Position numbers and translations under genes: made by a program
Shown here: piece after piece, positions 35,137 through 43,579 of the stretch
Layout: each line of letters starts with the position of its first letter
Position numbering within the stretch: position 1 is the first letter of the stretch
Notes under the pieces: generated by a model
Told to the model about the DNA's origin: nothing
The model's input: the letters and a program-made list of their open reading frames with translations, nothing else
Database searches by the model: none
Source of the DNA: Ignavibacteria bacterium
Lineage (GTDB): Bacteria; Bacteroidota; Ignavibacteria; Ignavibacteriales; Ignavibacteriaceae
Length of the DNA stretch: 50,836 nt
Assembly (NCBI GenBank): GCA_021286645.1
Contig: JAJTBZ010000045.1
Coordinates: 1 to 50,836, forward strand
Direction: 5' to 3'

Positions 35137-36110
35137 TACCGCGGCACTTCTATTTTTTCAAGAATTGATTTAAGCACAGATGAAGCAGTGGCCCCTTCCA
35201 TTTCCTTCTCAGCAGAAAGTAAAATTCGATGATTCAGAACTGGCACAGCTACAGTTTTAATATCATCGGGAGTTACAAATTCACGACCGTGCATAGCAGC
35301 AAAAGTTTTCGCCGCAGAAACAAGAGCCAACGAAGCGCGTGGCGATGCGCCTAAAGTTACATCCTTACTAAGGCGTGTTGCAGAAATAATATCGACTATA
35401 TATCCTGCAGTTTGTCTTTCAATATGTATCTCTCTAACCATTTCCCTGTATTCATGAAGTGCACTTACCGTGAGCAATTCACGAACTGTTCCCAAATCAA
35501 CTGTATTATCACGCGTATGCCGCTGAAGCACCATTTCGATTTCCTGCTCAGTTGTTGGATATTTCATTTCAAGCTTGAATAGGAATCTATCTAATTCTGC
35601 TTCAGGTAACCTGTAAGTCCCCTCATGCTCAATTGGATTTTGGGTAGCGAATACCAAAAATGGCTCTGACATTTTGTAACTTTTTCCATCAGCAGTTATC
35701 TGTCTTTCTTCCATAACTTCAAACAATGCAGCTTGTGTTTTGGCTGGTGAGCGGTTAATCTCATCAATCAGAACGATATTTGAGAATATAGGACCTTTAT
35801 TAAACTCGAATTCCGAATTTTTAAGATTAAAAACCGATGTGCCTAAAATATCAGACGGCATAAGGTCCGGGGTGAACTGAATACGGGCAAAATCAGCTGA
35901 AATAGTTTTGGCAAGTATTTTTGCCAAAAGAGTTTTAGCCACACCAGGAACACCCTCGATAAGCACATGCCCATTGGCGATTACTGAAGCGATCAAGAAG
36001 TCGATAACTTCATCCTGACCAATAATAATTTTACCAATTTCGTTTTTGATTTCTGCTACAATGTCTTGTAATCCACGCAGATTACGCTTTGGAATTAATA
36101 TTTCATCCAT
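35136..36110 (-). CDS. MoxR-family AAA+ ATPase
   Basis: A 324-aa AAA+ protein. Walker A is EGVPGVAKT (54-62), Walker B and sensor region are LIDEINRSPAKTQAALFEVMEE (about 110-131, given in part), and the AAA lid helices contain ASPRASLALV with the sensor-2 Arg. MoxR proteins act as chaperones that load metals or mature vWA partners; the DUF58 protein is the presumed client. It overlaps the DUF58 gene by 1 nt and follows DUF4350 by 2 nt. Confidence 0.96.
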   Translation of the reverse strand: MDEILIPKRNLRGLQDIVAEIKNEIGKIIIGQDEVIDFLIASVIANGHVLIEGVPGVAKTLLAKILAKTISADFARIQFTPDLMPSDILGTSVFNLKNSEFEFNKGPIFSNIVLIDEINRSPAKTQAALFEVMEERQITADGKSYKMSEPFLVFATQNPIEHEGTYRLPEAELDRFLFKLEMKYPTTEQEIEMVLQRHTRDNTVDLGTVRELLTVSALHEYREMVREIHIERQTAGYIVDIISATRLSKDVTLGASPRASLALVSAAKTFAAMHGREFVTPDDIKTVAVPVLNHRILLSAEKEMEGATASSVLKSILEKIEVPR

Positions 36111-36112
36111 TT

Positions 36113-37276
36113 TTAACTCTTTTTATAAAAGTTTTCAATTTGTTTGTTTATCTCTGTAAGATCGCTTAATTCAATATACGTTTTGTTTCTGTAGTAGTTT
36201 AAACAGAATAATAATTCCCTGATTTCCGAAAGTTCCACTCCTGTTCTTAATGCAAATTTTTCAGCTTCCATAACCCAAAATTCTTCCGGACGGATGTAGT
36301 ATTTCGACCAAACTGCTTCGAGAAAATACTGAATTTTCATCTTGGCCATTTTCGTGTGCTGTTGTTGGTTATAATACAGACCGGTTAAAGTTTGAGCAAA
36401 TTCCAGTGAATTATTCTTGACCGGCAGGATAGTTGGAATTACCCGTTGCTTGCGCTTGCTATAAAATATTAGCAACAATACAACGGAGGCAAGCATAAGG
36501 TAATATGCTTTTTTCAATGCCCCATTCGATAATACAAATTGCAAAGGCGAACCTTGATAAATTGATTGGGGTTTATGTATTTCATCCCAGAATAAAGTGG
36601 TTGAAGGTGGTAATTCCTTCAACACCCTCCAAATATAATCCCTGTTTTCAGATTGCAGTATTGTATAATTGGTAAAAGCATCGGGGACAAGACATATATA
36701 GAATTCCCCCTCTCCATAATGAGCACGAATAAAATTAACACTATCCTTGTATTGCCTGCCTAATGCATCACACGAATCAGGTGAAAAATGTGCAAACGAA
36801 GTAGAGTAACTACCTATGCTTCTCAGAGTGTATTGCGATTTTACTCCAATAGAATCTGCACGAAGTGTTACATACATCAGTGGAGGAGCGTAAGAAGAGT
36901 CGATTTTCAAATTTAATTGTTTCTGCAACCCTCCCAATTTCCGGGCAGCTATAAATGCTGTATTACCCTTACGGACAAAACTTAGCAGACTATCTAAAAA
37001 CGATTGAGATGGATCATACTCATCAGTAATTGCTAAATAGCACTGCTTTTCCTCATCAATACGACTGAACAATTTCATTTCATTAGTTAGCAGGATTACC
37101 TGCCCCTGATATGTAGCTTGTAACGCGTCAAAGATTATCTTTGAGCCATAAGGTATTTTACTCTCTGCTGTATAATTCTCAGACCAATCTAACTTAGTTT
37201 TGGTTTTTATTGAAAAGCCGAGTAAAAGAAGCAGGATAATTCCGGCTATAATGTATAATTTAGTCCCTTTCATCAC
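36113..37276 (-). CDS. DUF4350 membrane protein
   Basis: A 387-aa protein with an N-terminal helix (about 6-22), a soluble DUF4350-type domain (residues 40-250, with YGSKIIFDALQ and a ThuA-like Rossmann fold pattern), a second helix near 260-275, and a cytoplasmic tail. DUF4350 proteins are regular members of MoxR/DUF58 operons. The start lies 17 nt inside the DUF4129 gene; the second Met (37273) is equally good. Function unknown. Confidence 0.86.
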   Translation of the reverse strand: MMKGTKLYIIAGIILLLLLGFSIKTKTKLDWSENYTAESKIPYGSKIIFDALQATYQGQVILLTNEMKLFSRIDEEKQCYLAITDEYDPSQSFLDSLLSFVRKGNTAFIAARKLGGLQKQLNLKIDSSYAPPLMYVTLRADSIGVKSQYTLRSIGSYSTSFAHFSPDSCDALGRQYKDSVNFIRAHYGEGEFYICLVPDAFTNYTILQSENRDYIWRVLKELPPSTTLFWDEIHKPQSIYQGSPLQFVLSNGALKKAYYLMLASVVLLLIFYSKRKQRVIPTILPVKNNSLEFAQTLTGLYYNQQQHTKMAKMKIQYFLEAVWSKYYIRPEEFWVMEAEKFALRTGVELSEIRELLFCLNYYRNKTYIELSDLTEINKQIENFYKKS

Positions 37277-38000
37277 CGCTGCCCTTCAGAGAACGGTTAA
37301 AAGCCTGGAACTCCCCAAACACAACCTGTAAATGAGAGGTATCTGTATTTACACTTCCATACCATATAACTTCAAATAATTGTGTAAGCTGTGCGAAGAT
37401 AGTTCGAACATTATAATCTTTCAATTCCCGTAGATATTGGTAGTTGGTTTTATCCTGTCCCAATTCAATCAAATGTAATTCATGCAGTATTCTCAATGAC
37501 TTTACATACGAAAAGCGAATTGCTAATCGGAAGTCTTCATTTGATATAGCCTCTTCTATCATTTTATCAAAATCACTCGAACATAAATCCGACTCACGAT
37601 AAGCCATCGAAAGTGAATCTGAACGAGTGGCGGTTGGAGCATACCATTTTATCTTCTTCCGATATACAATATAACCTGCCAACGCTATTGCAATTAGTAA
37701 TACTAAATAGAAAAAATTAGCAATTAGAAAATTTCCAATCTTCGTCTGTAAAAATTTACCCAACGCATGACCAATCCATTCCAACACTATCTCTTGCCAG
37801 GTACGTTTCGCTACAGGATGATAGTTATAATCGGCATTCGCACGATATTGTTCATACCAGGATGAGTCAGGACTGCTTATTTTAGCCGAAACCACATCAG
37901 AATTCGGTTGTTCCTGTGCATAGGAAAAATTACAACCAAAAAAATAAATGATGAAGAGTACAACTATCAATCTGGACAAATTTTTATTCCATACTTTCAA
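37260..38000 (-). CDS. DUF4129 membrane protein
   Basis: A 246-aa protein. It has a signal-like N-terminus (10-28), a membrane helix near 95-112 (FFYLVLLIAIALAGYIVY), and then the DUF4129 domain. That domain contains NEDFRLAIRFSYVKSLRIL near 153-171 and YLRELKD with VIWYGSV. DUF4129 in other bacteria sits next to DUF4350 and MoxR genes. It overlaps the next gene by 17 nt on each side, so translation is coupled. Confidence 0.86.
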   Translation of the reverse strand: MKVWNKNLSRLIVVLFIIYFFGCNFSYAQEQPNSDVVSAKISSPDSSWYEQYRANADYNYHPVAKRTWQEIVLEWIGHALGKFLQTKIGNFLIANFFYLVLLIAIALAGYIVYRKKIKWYAPTATRSDSLSMAYRESDLCSSDFDKMIEEAISNEDFRLAIRFSYVKSLRILHELHLIELGQDKTNYQYLRELKDYNVRTIFAQLTQLFEVIWYGSVNTDTSHLQVVFGEFQAFNRSLKGSGDERD

Positions 38001-38805
38001 TTCGGGTTAACAGGTCCTTCCCTTCTTTCTTTTCAATCAGGCTTCCATAAAAATACCATGTTGATATTATTGCAATTGGCGTGAGAAATAAGGCCATAAA
38101 TTGACTTAAATACACTACAAACTGAAAAACGGAATTATTCGCCGCTAAATCCTTAGTCCCCATTTTTGCAAAAACAGTAATACTAAATATTATTGTGGGA
38201 ATGCTAAGAATAGCCATGGAGATAATGCCGATAACTATTGAGACAATTATTAGCAATCCAAATGCTGCCCACCAATCTCCTTTGATGAGTTTTCGAGTGC
38301 TCTTTAGGGATTCAGTAAGGCTTTCATTTTTATGCCAGCATAATAGCAGAAAATAGGGCGATAAAATTGAAAAATATATCATGGGTACAACCAGCAAAAC
38401 TACCGATACGCAAACAATCAAATAAATAAACAAATAGCTGCGAATAAACCGGGGAGCCATTTGCTTCATCTTTTCAAAAACCAACGTTGTTGAAATCTCT
38501 CCTTCATAGTCTGAATGATATATATCTAATATAGAATAAACAATTATTGAAGATATAAATGCAGGTAGCAAATGAAGAACATAGGAAAGAAAAGATGCTA
38601 AAAAAAAGCCAATTTCATTCGCTTGCTGGAGTTCATTTAATTGAATTGATAGATATGCAGAAACTGCAAAGAACGGCAAAGCGTATATAAAAATGGCCTT
38701 ATATAACGGTTTGTAAATTGCCTTTAATGCTTCAACGGTAATGTTGGTCACTTCAGAGACTGATCTAACTTTATAAAAAACGATTGTTTTTTGCATTTCA
38801 TCCAT
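37984..38805 (-). CDS. Polytopic membrane protein of the MoxR operon
   Basis: A 273-aa protein with about six hydrophobic segments (near 37-55, 65-85, 90-110, 130-160, 175-205 and 225-250). I recognise no domain signature. It lies between SpoIIM (overlap 8 nt) and DUF4129 (overlap 17 nt). Membrane proteins without a name are common in this operon type. It may be a distant relative of the glycerophosphodiester-phosphodiesterase-associated membrane domains, but I could not show this. Confidence 0.78.
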   Translation of the reverse strand: MDEMQKTIVFYKVRSVSEVTNITVEALKAIYKPLYKAIFIYALPFFAVSAYLSIQLNELQQANEIGFFLASFLSYVLHLLPAFISSIIVYSILDIYHSDYEGEISTTLVFEKMKQMAPRFIRSYLFIYLIVCVSVVLLVVPMIYFSILSPYFLLLCWHKNESLTESLKSTRKLIKGDWWAAFGLLIIVSIVIGIISMAILSIPTIIFSITVFAKMGTKDLAANNSVFQFVVYLSQFMALFLTPIAIISTWYFYGSLIEKKEGKDLLTRIESME

Positions 38806-39763
38806 GGTTTTTCTTCTCGGTTATTTTTATTGGATAAATAATTACGTACCAAATTACTATAAATGACATAGAGATAATTAAAAAGATATTCAGCACCAGG
38901 TTCATATTCGTATATCGCGTTATGAATGATTCAATGAATCCTGCAACAATGAAAAGTGGCACAAGACCGATTACAATTTTCACGCCTTCGTTTGCTCCTA
39001 CAATAAAAGAATGCCTGCGACTGTAGGTCCCCGGGATTATAAAGCTTTTACCAAGTAAAAGCCCGGCAGCCCCTGCAATTACAATGGCAGAAAGCTCGAA
39101 CACGCCGTGCAATAATATCGATAACGACGAGCGTAGCAGTAGATTATGGGTGAAGAAAAAATATTGAAAGGCACCAACCATTACACCATTTTGGAAAATA
39201 ATATAAGCCGATCCAAATGAAAAAAAGATACCAAATACGAATGCAATGAACGAAACTTTTATATTATTCAAGGTTATGCCAAGAAACATTGGGAGTTGCT
39301 GTGCATTTTTATACACTGCCATGGGGTCGCCACGTTCAATATTGCTCTGAGTCATCTGGACATATCTCTCGCCTAATATAACTTTTACGAACGTATTGTC
39401 ATACTTACTCGATATCACGCCAATGAAAATGGAAATAGCAAAAATCAGGAAGGACAGTATTATTAATTGACGATGCTTATAGAACAGGCCCGGTAATTCA
39501 AATTTCCAGAAATCTAAAACGGATTGTTTTTGGGGTATATTCTGTTTCTTATAAATAAAGGAATGTGCTTTAACCGATAACGAATTGAGATAATCAATTA
39601 TTTTGCTTCCGGGATAGAAAGTGCGCGCAAATGAAAGATCTTCTGTTATCTGAATAAAAATAGCAGTAAGAATATCAGCATCAACCTCTTCCCTACTGGT
39701 TAAAATACCTTCGTATTCTTTCCATTTATTGGAATTTCGCTTTATGAATACTACTTCCCGCAT
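38798..39763 (-). CDS. SpoIIM-like stage II sporulation protein M homologue
   Basis: A 321-aa membrane protein. The soluble N-terminal region (1-95) is followed by about five helices (105-120, 170-195, 210-240, 260-285, 292-312). The segment GVFELSAIVIAGAAGLLLG near 215-233 is the family's conserved helix. Non-sporulating bacteria carry it in MoxR/RDD operons, and its role there is unknown. It is the first gene of the operon. The 173-nt space to the next operon contains that operon's terminator. Confidence 0.9.
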   Translation of the reverse strand: MREVVFIKRNSNKWKEYEGILTSREEVDADILTAIFIQITEDLSFARTFYPGSKIIDYLNSLSVKAHSFIYKKQNIPQKQSVLDFWKFELPGLFYKHRQLIILSFLIFAISIFIGVISSKYDNTFVKVILGERYVQMTQSNIERGDPMAVYKNAQQLPMFLGITLNNIKVSFIAFVFGIFFSFGSAYIIFQNGVMVGAFQYFFFTHNLLLRSSLSILLHGVFELSAIVIAGAAGLLLGKSFIIPGTYSRRHSFIVGANEGVKIVIGLVPLFIVAGFIESFITRYTNMNLVLNIFLIISMSFIVIWYVIIYPIKITEKKNHG

Positions 39764-39904
39764 TCGAGCCCTGTTCTCCCGGCAAAATACAATTTCTTGG
39801 TGTTCTCATTCAACAGTCACAGATTTCCGTATAATGATACAGAAAAATCAATACTATAAGATACAAAATACCGTATACTTGTCAAGAGATTGGGGTATAT
39901 AAAA

Positions 39905-39938
39905 AGAACAATTGTAAGATAATCCTTACAATTGTTCT
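39905..39938 (-). terminator. Terminator of the PqqD/ATP-grasp operon
   Basis: Perfect 14-bp arms (39905-39918 and 39925-39938) with a 6-nt loop. The right arm overlaps the last two bases of the barrel gene's stop codon (39937-39938). A CTTTTTATA tail follows on the minus strand. It marks the end of the six-gene run. Confidence 0.9.
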
Positions 39939-40803
39939 AAAATTGTAAGTTAGCCTTAACACCAGCAGTGTAATAATTAATATCATAAATTGTAAAGCTG
40001 CTATGCTGGAATCCAAGTTGAAAGATGTACTGCCCAAATAAATAAACTTCCGAGGTTACTCCCCAGTGCCATTTTTGCGTAGCATTTTGGTTGGAAACTG
40101 TCAAAAGCTCCTGGTCAAAATAGTATGCCCTCTCCCCTACAGCAGCAACAATATGAACTACTATTGGTAAATAAATATCCTCAGTTACTTGTACATATCG
40201 CAGGTAGTGAAATTTCAGCTCTGTAGAGAGTAATTTCCTGCCATCTTCAAGTGTCACGAATGATGGATATAATGCTACCGAACTAAAAGGACTGAAAACA
40301 TACAATAGTTTTGCAGTTATTTGGTCGGCAGTCTGATGATCACGCAGACTTATATCTGCTATACCATTAAAATTTGTACGGGTATAGCCCAGTCCAATAT
40401 ACTCCGGATACAGATCCAATCCAATGAAGCCACCAGCTATATTCGTATTATCTGAGTAAGTGAATGGAAACGGGATAGCATCATATTTACCGGTGATATG
40501 CATAAAATAGCCATTCATAAACCATTGATTCTTACTAAATGAAAGTCCCGCTACATAACCTTTCTGGAGGTAGGTATAGTTGGTATCAAAAATAGTTAAG
40601 CGATCATAACCGCAGGTAAGAAATAAACCTTTCGTAACACCTAAAGATAAATAGGCTGAGCCTTCATTAGTGTAATTACCATTACTATACGCTCCTCTTG
40701 TATAATAAATTGAAGGATTAACAAATAAGGAATCACCATAAACCGCAATGCCGGTAAAACAAATGAACATTATAAAAAAGAGTTTCTTCACTAATACACT
40801 CAT
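39937..40803 (-). CDS. Outer-membrane-type beta-barrel protein
   Basis: A 288-aa exported protein. It has a signal peptide (about 1-23) and then alternating aromatic/hydrophobic beta strands throughout. The last residue is Phe (LQF), as in outer-membrane barrels. I could not name the family. Its ATG overlaps the TPR stop by 4 nt (ATGA). It is the last gene of the operon and may form the outer-membrane part of the system. Confidence 0.75.
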   Translation of the reverse strand: MSVLVKKLFFIMFICFTGIAVYGDSLFVNPSIYYTRGAYSNGNYTNEGSAYLSLGVTKGLFLTCGYDRLTIFDTNYTYLQKGYVAGLSFSKNQWFMNGYFMHITGKYDAIPFPFTYSDNTNIAGGFIGLDLYPEYIGLGYTRTNFNGIADISLRDHQTADQITAKLLYVFSPFSSVALYPSFVTLEDGRKLLSTELKFHYLRYVQVTEDIYLPIVVHIVAAVGERAYYFDQELLTVSNQNATQKWHWGVTSEVYLFGQYIFQLGFQHSSFTIYDINYYTAGVKANLQF

Positions 40804-41435
40804 TTAATCAATTTCAAACCAGCTAAAGCAGTTGAATCGTTTGCCGAGACCATAAGGGCATTAGTTAAAAGTTCCTGTGCCTTTTTACCATTTCCCAAAT
40901 AATAGTATGTGTAACCAAGGCTCAGGTTGGGTTCGTAATACCCCGGGTAAGCATTCCATGCTTTTTCAAGATGTTTTTTTGCATTTAAGAAATCAGATGA
41001 ATTTAAATAAATCTGGCCAAGACGAAGATTTGCTAAATATTCATTTGGACTGAGTTTCAGGATCTCAATATAGGTTTTTTGTATTTCGCCCCATTCACCC
41101 TGAGCAGCCATTGGATATGTTGAACCATAAAGAGCCTCAAGGCTTGTTTTATTTATACTGATAGCCGTACTGTAATATTTTCGGGAGTTTTTATAATCCT
41201 TAACAGAATAATACAACCACCCAAGGCGCAAATTATATAAGTATGATCCTTTATTCTCCTCATAAGCTGACTGCAATTCGCTTATTGCCTTTTGATAGTC
41301 ACCTTTTTTCTCAAATTCCAATGAAACATTAAAATGAGCTACTTTAGGTTCAGCTTTGTATGTAAGCAACCGGGCTGAAAATATTCCGAGTACAGAGAAA
41401 ATGATAATAAATCCGGTTATATAAAAACTTTTCAT
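40800..41435 (-). CDS. TPR protein, membrane-anchored
   Basis: A 211-aa protein with one N-terminal hydrophobic anchor (about 5-24) and four to five tetratricopeptide repeats from residue 33 onward. Typical lines are FEKKGDYQKAISELQSAYEE, YNLRLGWLYY, EYLANLRLGQIYLNSSDFLN and LGYTYYYLGNGKKAQELL. It probably holds proteins together in the periplasm. It begins 1 nt after the transporter-peptidase gene and ends in an ATGA overlap with the barrel gene. Confidence 0.9.
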   Translation of the reverse strand: MKSFYITGFIIIFSVLGIFSARLLTYKAEPKVAHFNVSLEFEKKGDYQKAISELQSAYEENKGSYLYNLRLGWLYYSVKDYKNSRKYYSTAISINKTSLEALYGSTYPMAAQGEWGEIQKTYIEILKLSPNEYLANLRLGQIYLNSSDFLNAKKHLEKAWNAYPGYYEPNLSLGYTYYYLGNGKKAQELLTNALMVSANDSTALAGLKLIK

Positions 41436-41436
41436 G

Positions 41437-43578
41437 TTATTTCCTGCCTGTTAAATTTTTAATCGTTATTTTTTTCTTTTTTTCATCTTCAAATTCTATT
41501 GTCTCAATATTCCCGTTTTTATTTATAACCAGAAATCCATTTGACAAGTTTTGTACAAATCCAAAAATACCATTCCCTTTTACGGCAATCGAGGCATTTA
41601 CCCGATATCTTAAACTGCTTTCATCTTGCTCAGAAAAGCTAAATTCCCCCTGAGCGGATATATAGCTTTTAGCAAACAGAAAAAACTGCGATAGAATTTT
41701 ACTAAATGAATACGGGAACATATTGAGAGAATAATCATCTGTCCAATGCAGATTATCAAGAAAACAAAGTGGAATTCTCGGTGCAATTAAAGCGAAATAA
41801 TACAGAGCCGAATTTTTGTTCCCCGAAAAACTTTGTATATAAAAAACATTGGCAGAAGTAAAGATATACGCTATTGAATTCTGATTGGATTTAATAAATA
41901 AATTATTCGTTATATCGACATCTATTTCCCATTCTTCTTCAACTTTCTCGCCATTTGCATTTATAAATTCAAACTGAAGTTTATCTGCATACTTAAAATC
42001 GAACGCTTTCTTAATATTCTTATGGGGTTCAATATTTTTTACTGTCTCCCCTTCCTGTGGATAGCTAAAGGAAGCCAGAGTAAATTTATCATCGTGCTTA
42101 ACAAGATAGTTGGCAAACGGGAATTTGTGAGTTTTCTCACCCAACCTGTCAGTTACCTGGAATTGAAAATGCAGATGCGGTACCGGAGATCTGCCGGAAC
42201 TGCCACAAGCCGCGATGATATCACCTTTTTCTATAGAATCTCCTTCATGTACTTTTATTGTACCATCTGCTAAATGCGAATACGAACTATACAAACCCTG
42301 TTCATGCTCGAGAATAATTGTATTTCCCCAATTCTTTTCAATATTTACGTTACCTACTGAATTATCCGGTATGCCGTCAACCACTCGTACTACTTTCCCA
42401 TCAAGAACAGCTGCGACCGGTATTTTATAGCAATAATAATCTTCAACATCCGATCCTTTTCTTTGATATTCGCATTTATCATCATCTTTTATAATAAAAT
42501 CAAAGGCATGTTTCCAATCACCCTTATGCGTATACTGCCCGTCAAAGCCCTGAGAGACAAACCATTCACCAAAGAATGGCAATTCCGGAAACATAAATTT
42601 AAATTTGCTAAAACGAGCTGTTCTCGATTGATGATAATAGTAATTTTCTTCAGGTGACCCCGGTGAAAAGTATAGTAATACCAATTCCGACTGATCCTGT
42701 CTGAACTTCAGGCTGTATAAAGTGGCTAACACAATAAAATTGAATGGCAAAACAAGAACAGGCAATCCGGTGTACAATAATGCCCTATGGAAAAATCCGG
42801 TAAAAATAATTACGAAAACAGTTGAGATAGTAACCAAGACAATACTTTTGCGACATGGAAGAACCAGGCTTCCTCCTAAAGCAAAGGCAGTAAGGATGGC
42901 GTTAAAGGCTACTGTTAGCGCCAATTGATTGTTGTTTTCCGGCAGTATCCATCCCAATAGTACTTGCGAAAGAATAAATGCGATAATGCTAATAGAAAAC
43001 AACACCCGGGAAAAGAATAATATTGTCAGAGCAAGTAAAATACCCGTAATAATTCCCGGTTGAAATAGTATTAATGCTAATGATTTAAAATACAACTTTA
43101 CCAATGGGGGCAGCCATAAAAACCATTTTTCATCTATGGAATGAATTGATGCTGATTTCATCGTTGAATAATTTGAGAGAAAAATGACAAAAATGAATGC
43201 AGCAATAACAAATGGCAAGCTGAGCCCCGGAAGATTAAAAGCAACGGCCATGTAGTTTTCCAACATGGCGGATAATAAGAATGAAATAAATATGAATACG
43301 AGAATTAACATAAGGAGCAGCATAGAAAGCTGATAATAATACCCGGCAGCTGCCCCTATCAATATTCCATTAAAACCATAAAAACCACTTTCGATTTTAG
43401 ATTTATCAAATTTCAGATACATTGCAACCATATTTGAAATTGTTACTCCCAACAAAGAGAGTAATCCTATTTCCGGACAGACAAAAGTGCCAATTAATGC
43501 CAGAGCACCAACCCATCTTCTGTTGCTGAAAAATATTTGCGCGTAACTAAAAAAGATCGAATCGAAAAGCAGTTTCAT
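41437..43578 (-). CDS. Urea-transporter-fold domain fused to M23 metallopeptidase
   Basis: A 713-aa two-part protein. Residues 1-295 carry the two pseudo-repeats of urea transporters (GFYGFNG at 65-71, NLPGLSLPF at 115-123, with repeat 2 at VAFNAILTAFALGG and GLPVLVLPF, 271-279). The M23 (LytM) part is at about 345-480: H357 and D360 in HAFD, YSHL with H435, and HLHF with H468 and H470. The latter pattern predicts a Zn2+ endopeptidase, usually of peptidoglycan, in the periplasm. Residues 480-713 are of unknown fold. A channel for a small neutral molecule joined to a peptidase is unusual. The gene follows the decarboxylase by 1 nt. Confidence 0.87.
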   Translation of the reverse strand: MKLLFDSIFFSYAQIFFSNRRWVGALALIGTFVCPEIGLLSLLGVTISNMVAMYLKFDKSKIESGFYGFNGILIGAAAGYYYQLSMLLLMLILVFIFISFLLSAMLENYMAVAFNLPGLSLPFVIAAFIFVIFLSNYSTMKSASIHSIDEKWFLWLPPLVKLYFKSLALILFQPGIITGILLALTILFFSRVLFSISIIAFILSQVLLGWILPENNNQLALTVAFNAILTAFALGGSLVLPCRKSIVLVTISTVFVIIFTGFFHRALLYTGLPVLVLPFNFIVLATLYSLKFRQDQSELVLLYFSPGSPEENYYYHQSRTARFSKFKFMFPELPFFGEWFVSQGFDGQYTHKGDWKHAFDFIIKDDDKCEYQRKGSDVEDYYCYKIPVAAVLDGKVVRVVDGIPDNSVGNVNIEKNWGNTIILEHEQGLYSSYSHLADGTIKVHEGDSIEKGDIIAACGSSGRSPVPHLHFQFQVTDRLGEKTHKFPFANYLVKHDDKFTLASFSYPQEGETVKNIEPHKNIKKAFDFKYADKLQFEFINANGEKVEEEWEIDVDITNNLFIKSNQNSIAYIFTSANVFYIQSFSGNKNSALYYFALIAPRIPLCFLDNLHWTDDYSLNMFPYSFSKILSQFFLFAKSYISAQGEFSFSEQDESSLRYRVNASIAVKGNGIFGFVQNLSNGFLVINKNGNIETIEFEDEKKKKITIKNLTGRK

Positions 43579-43579
43579 T

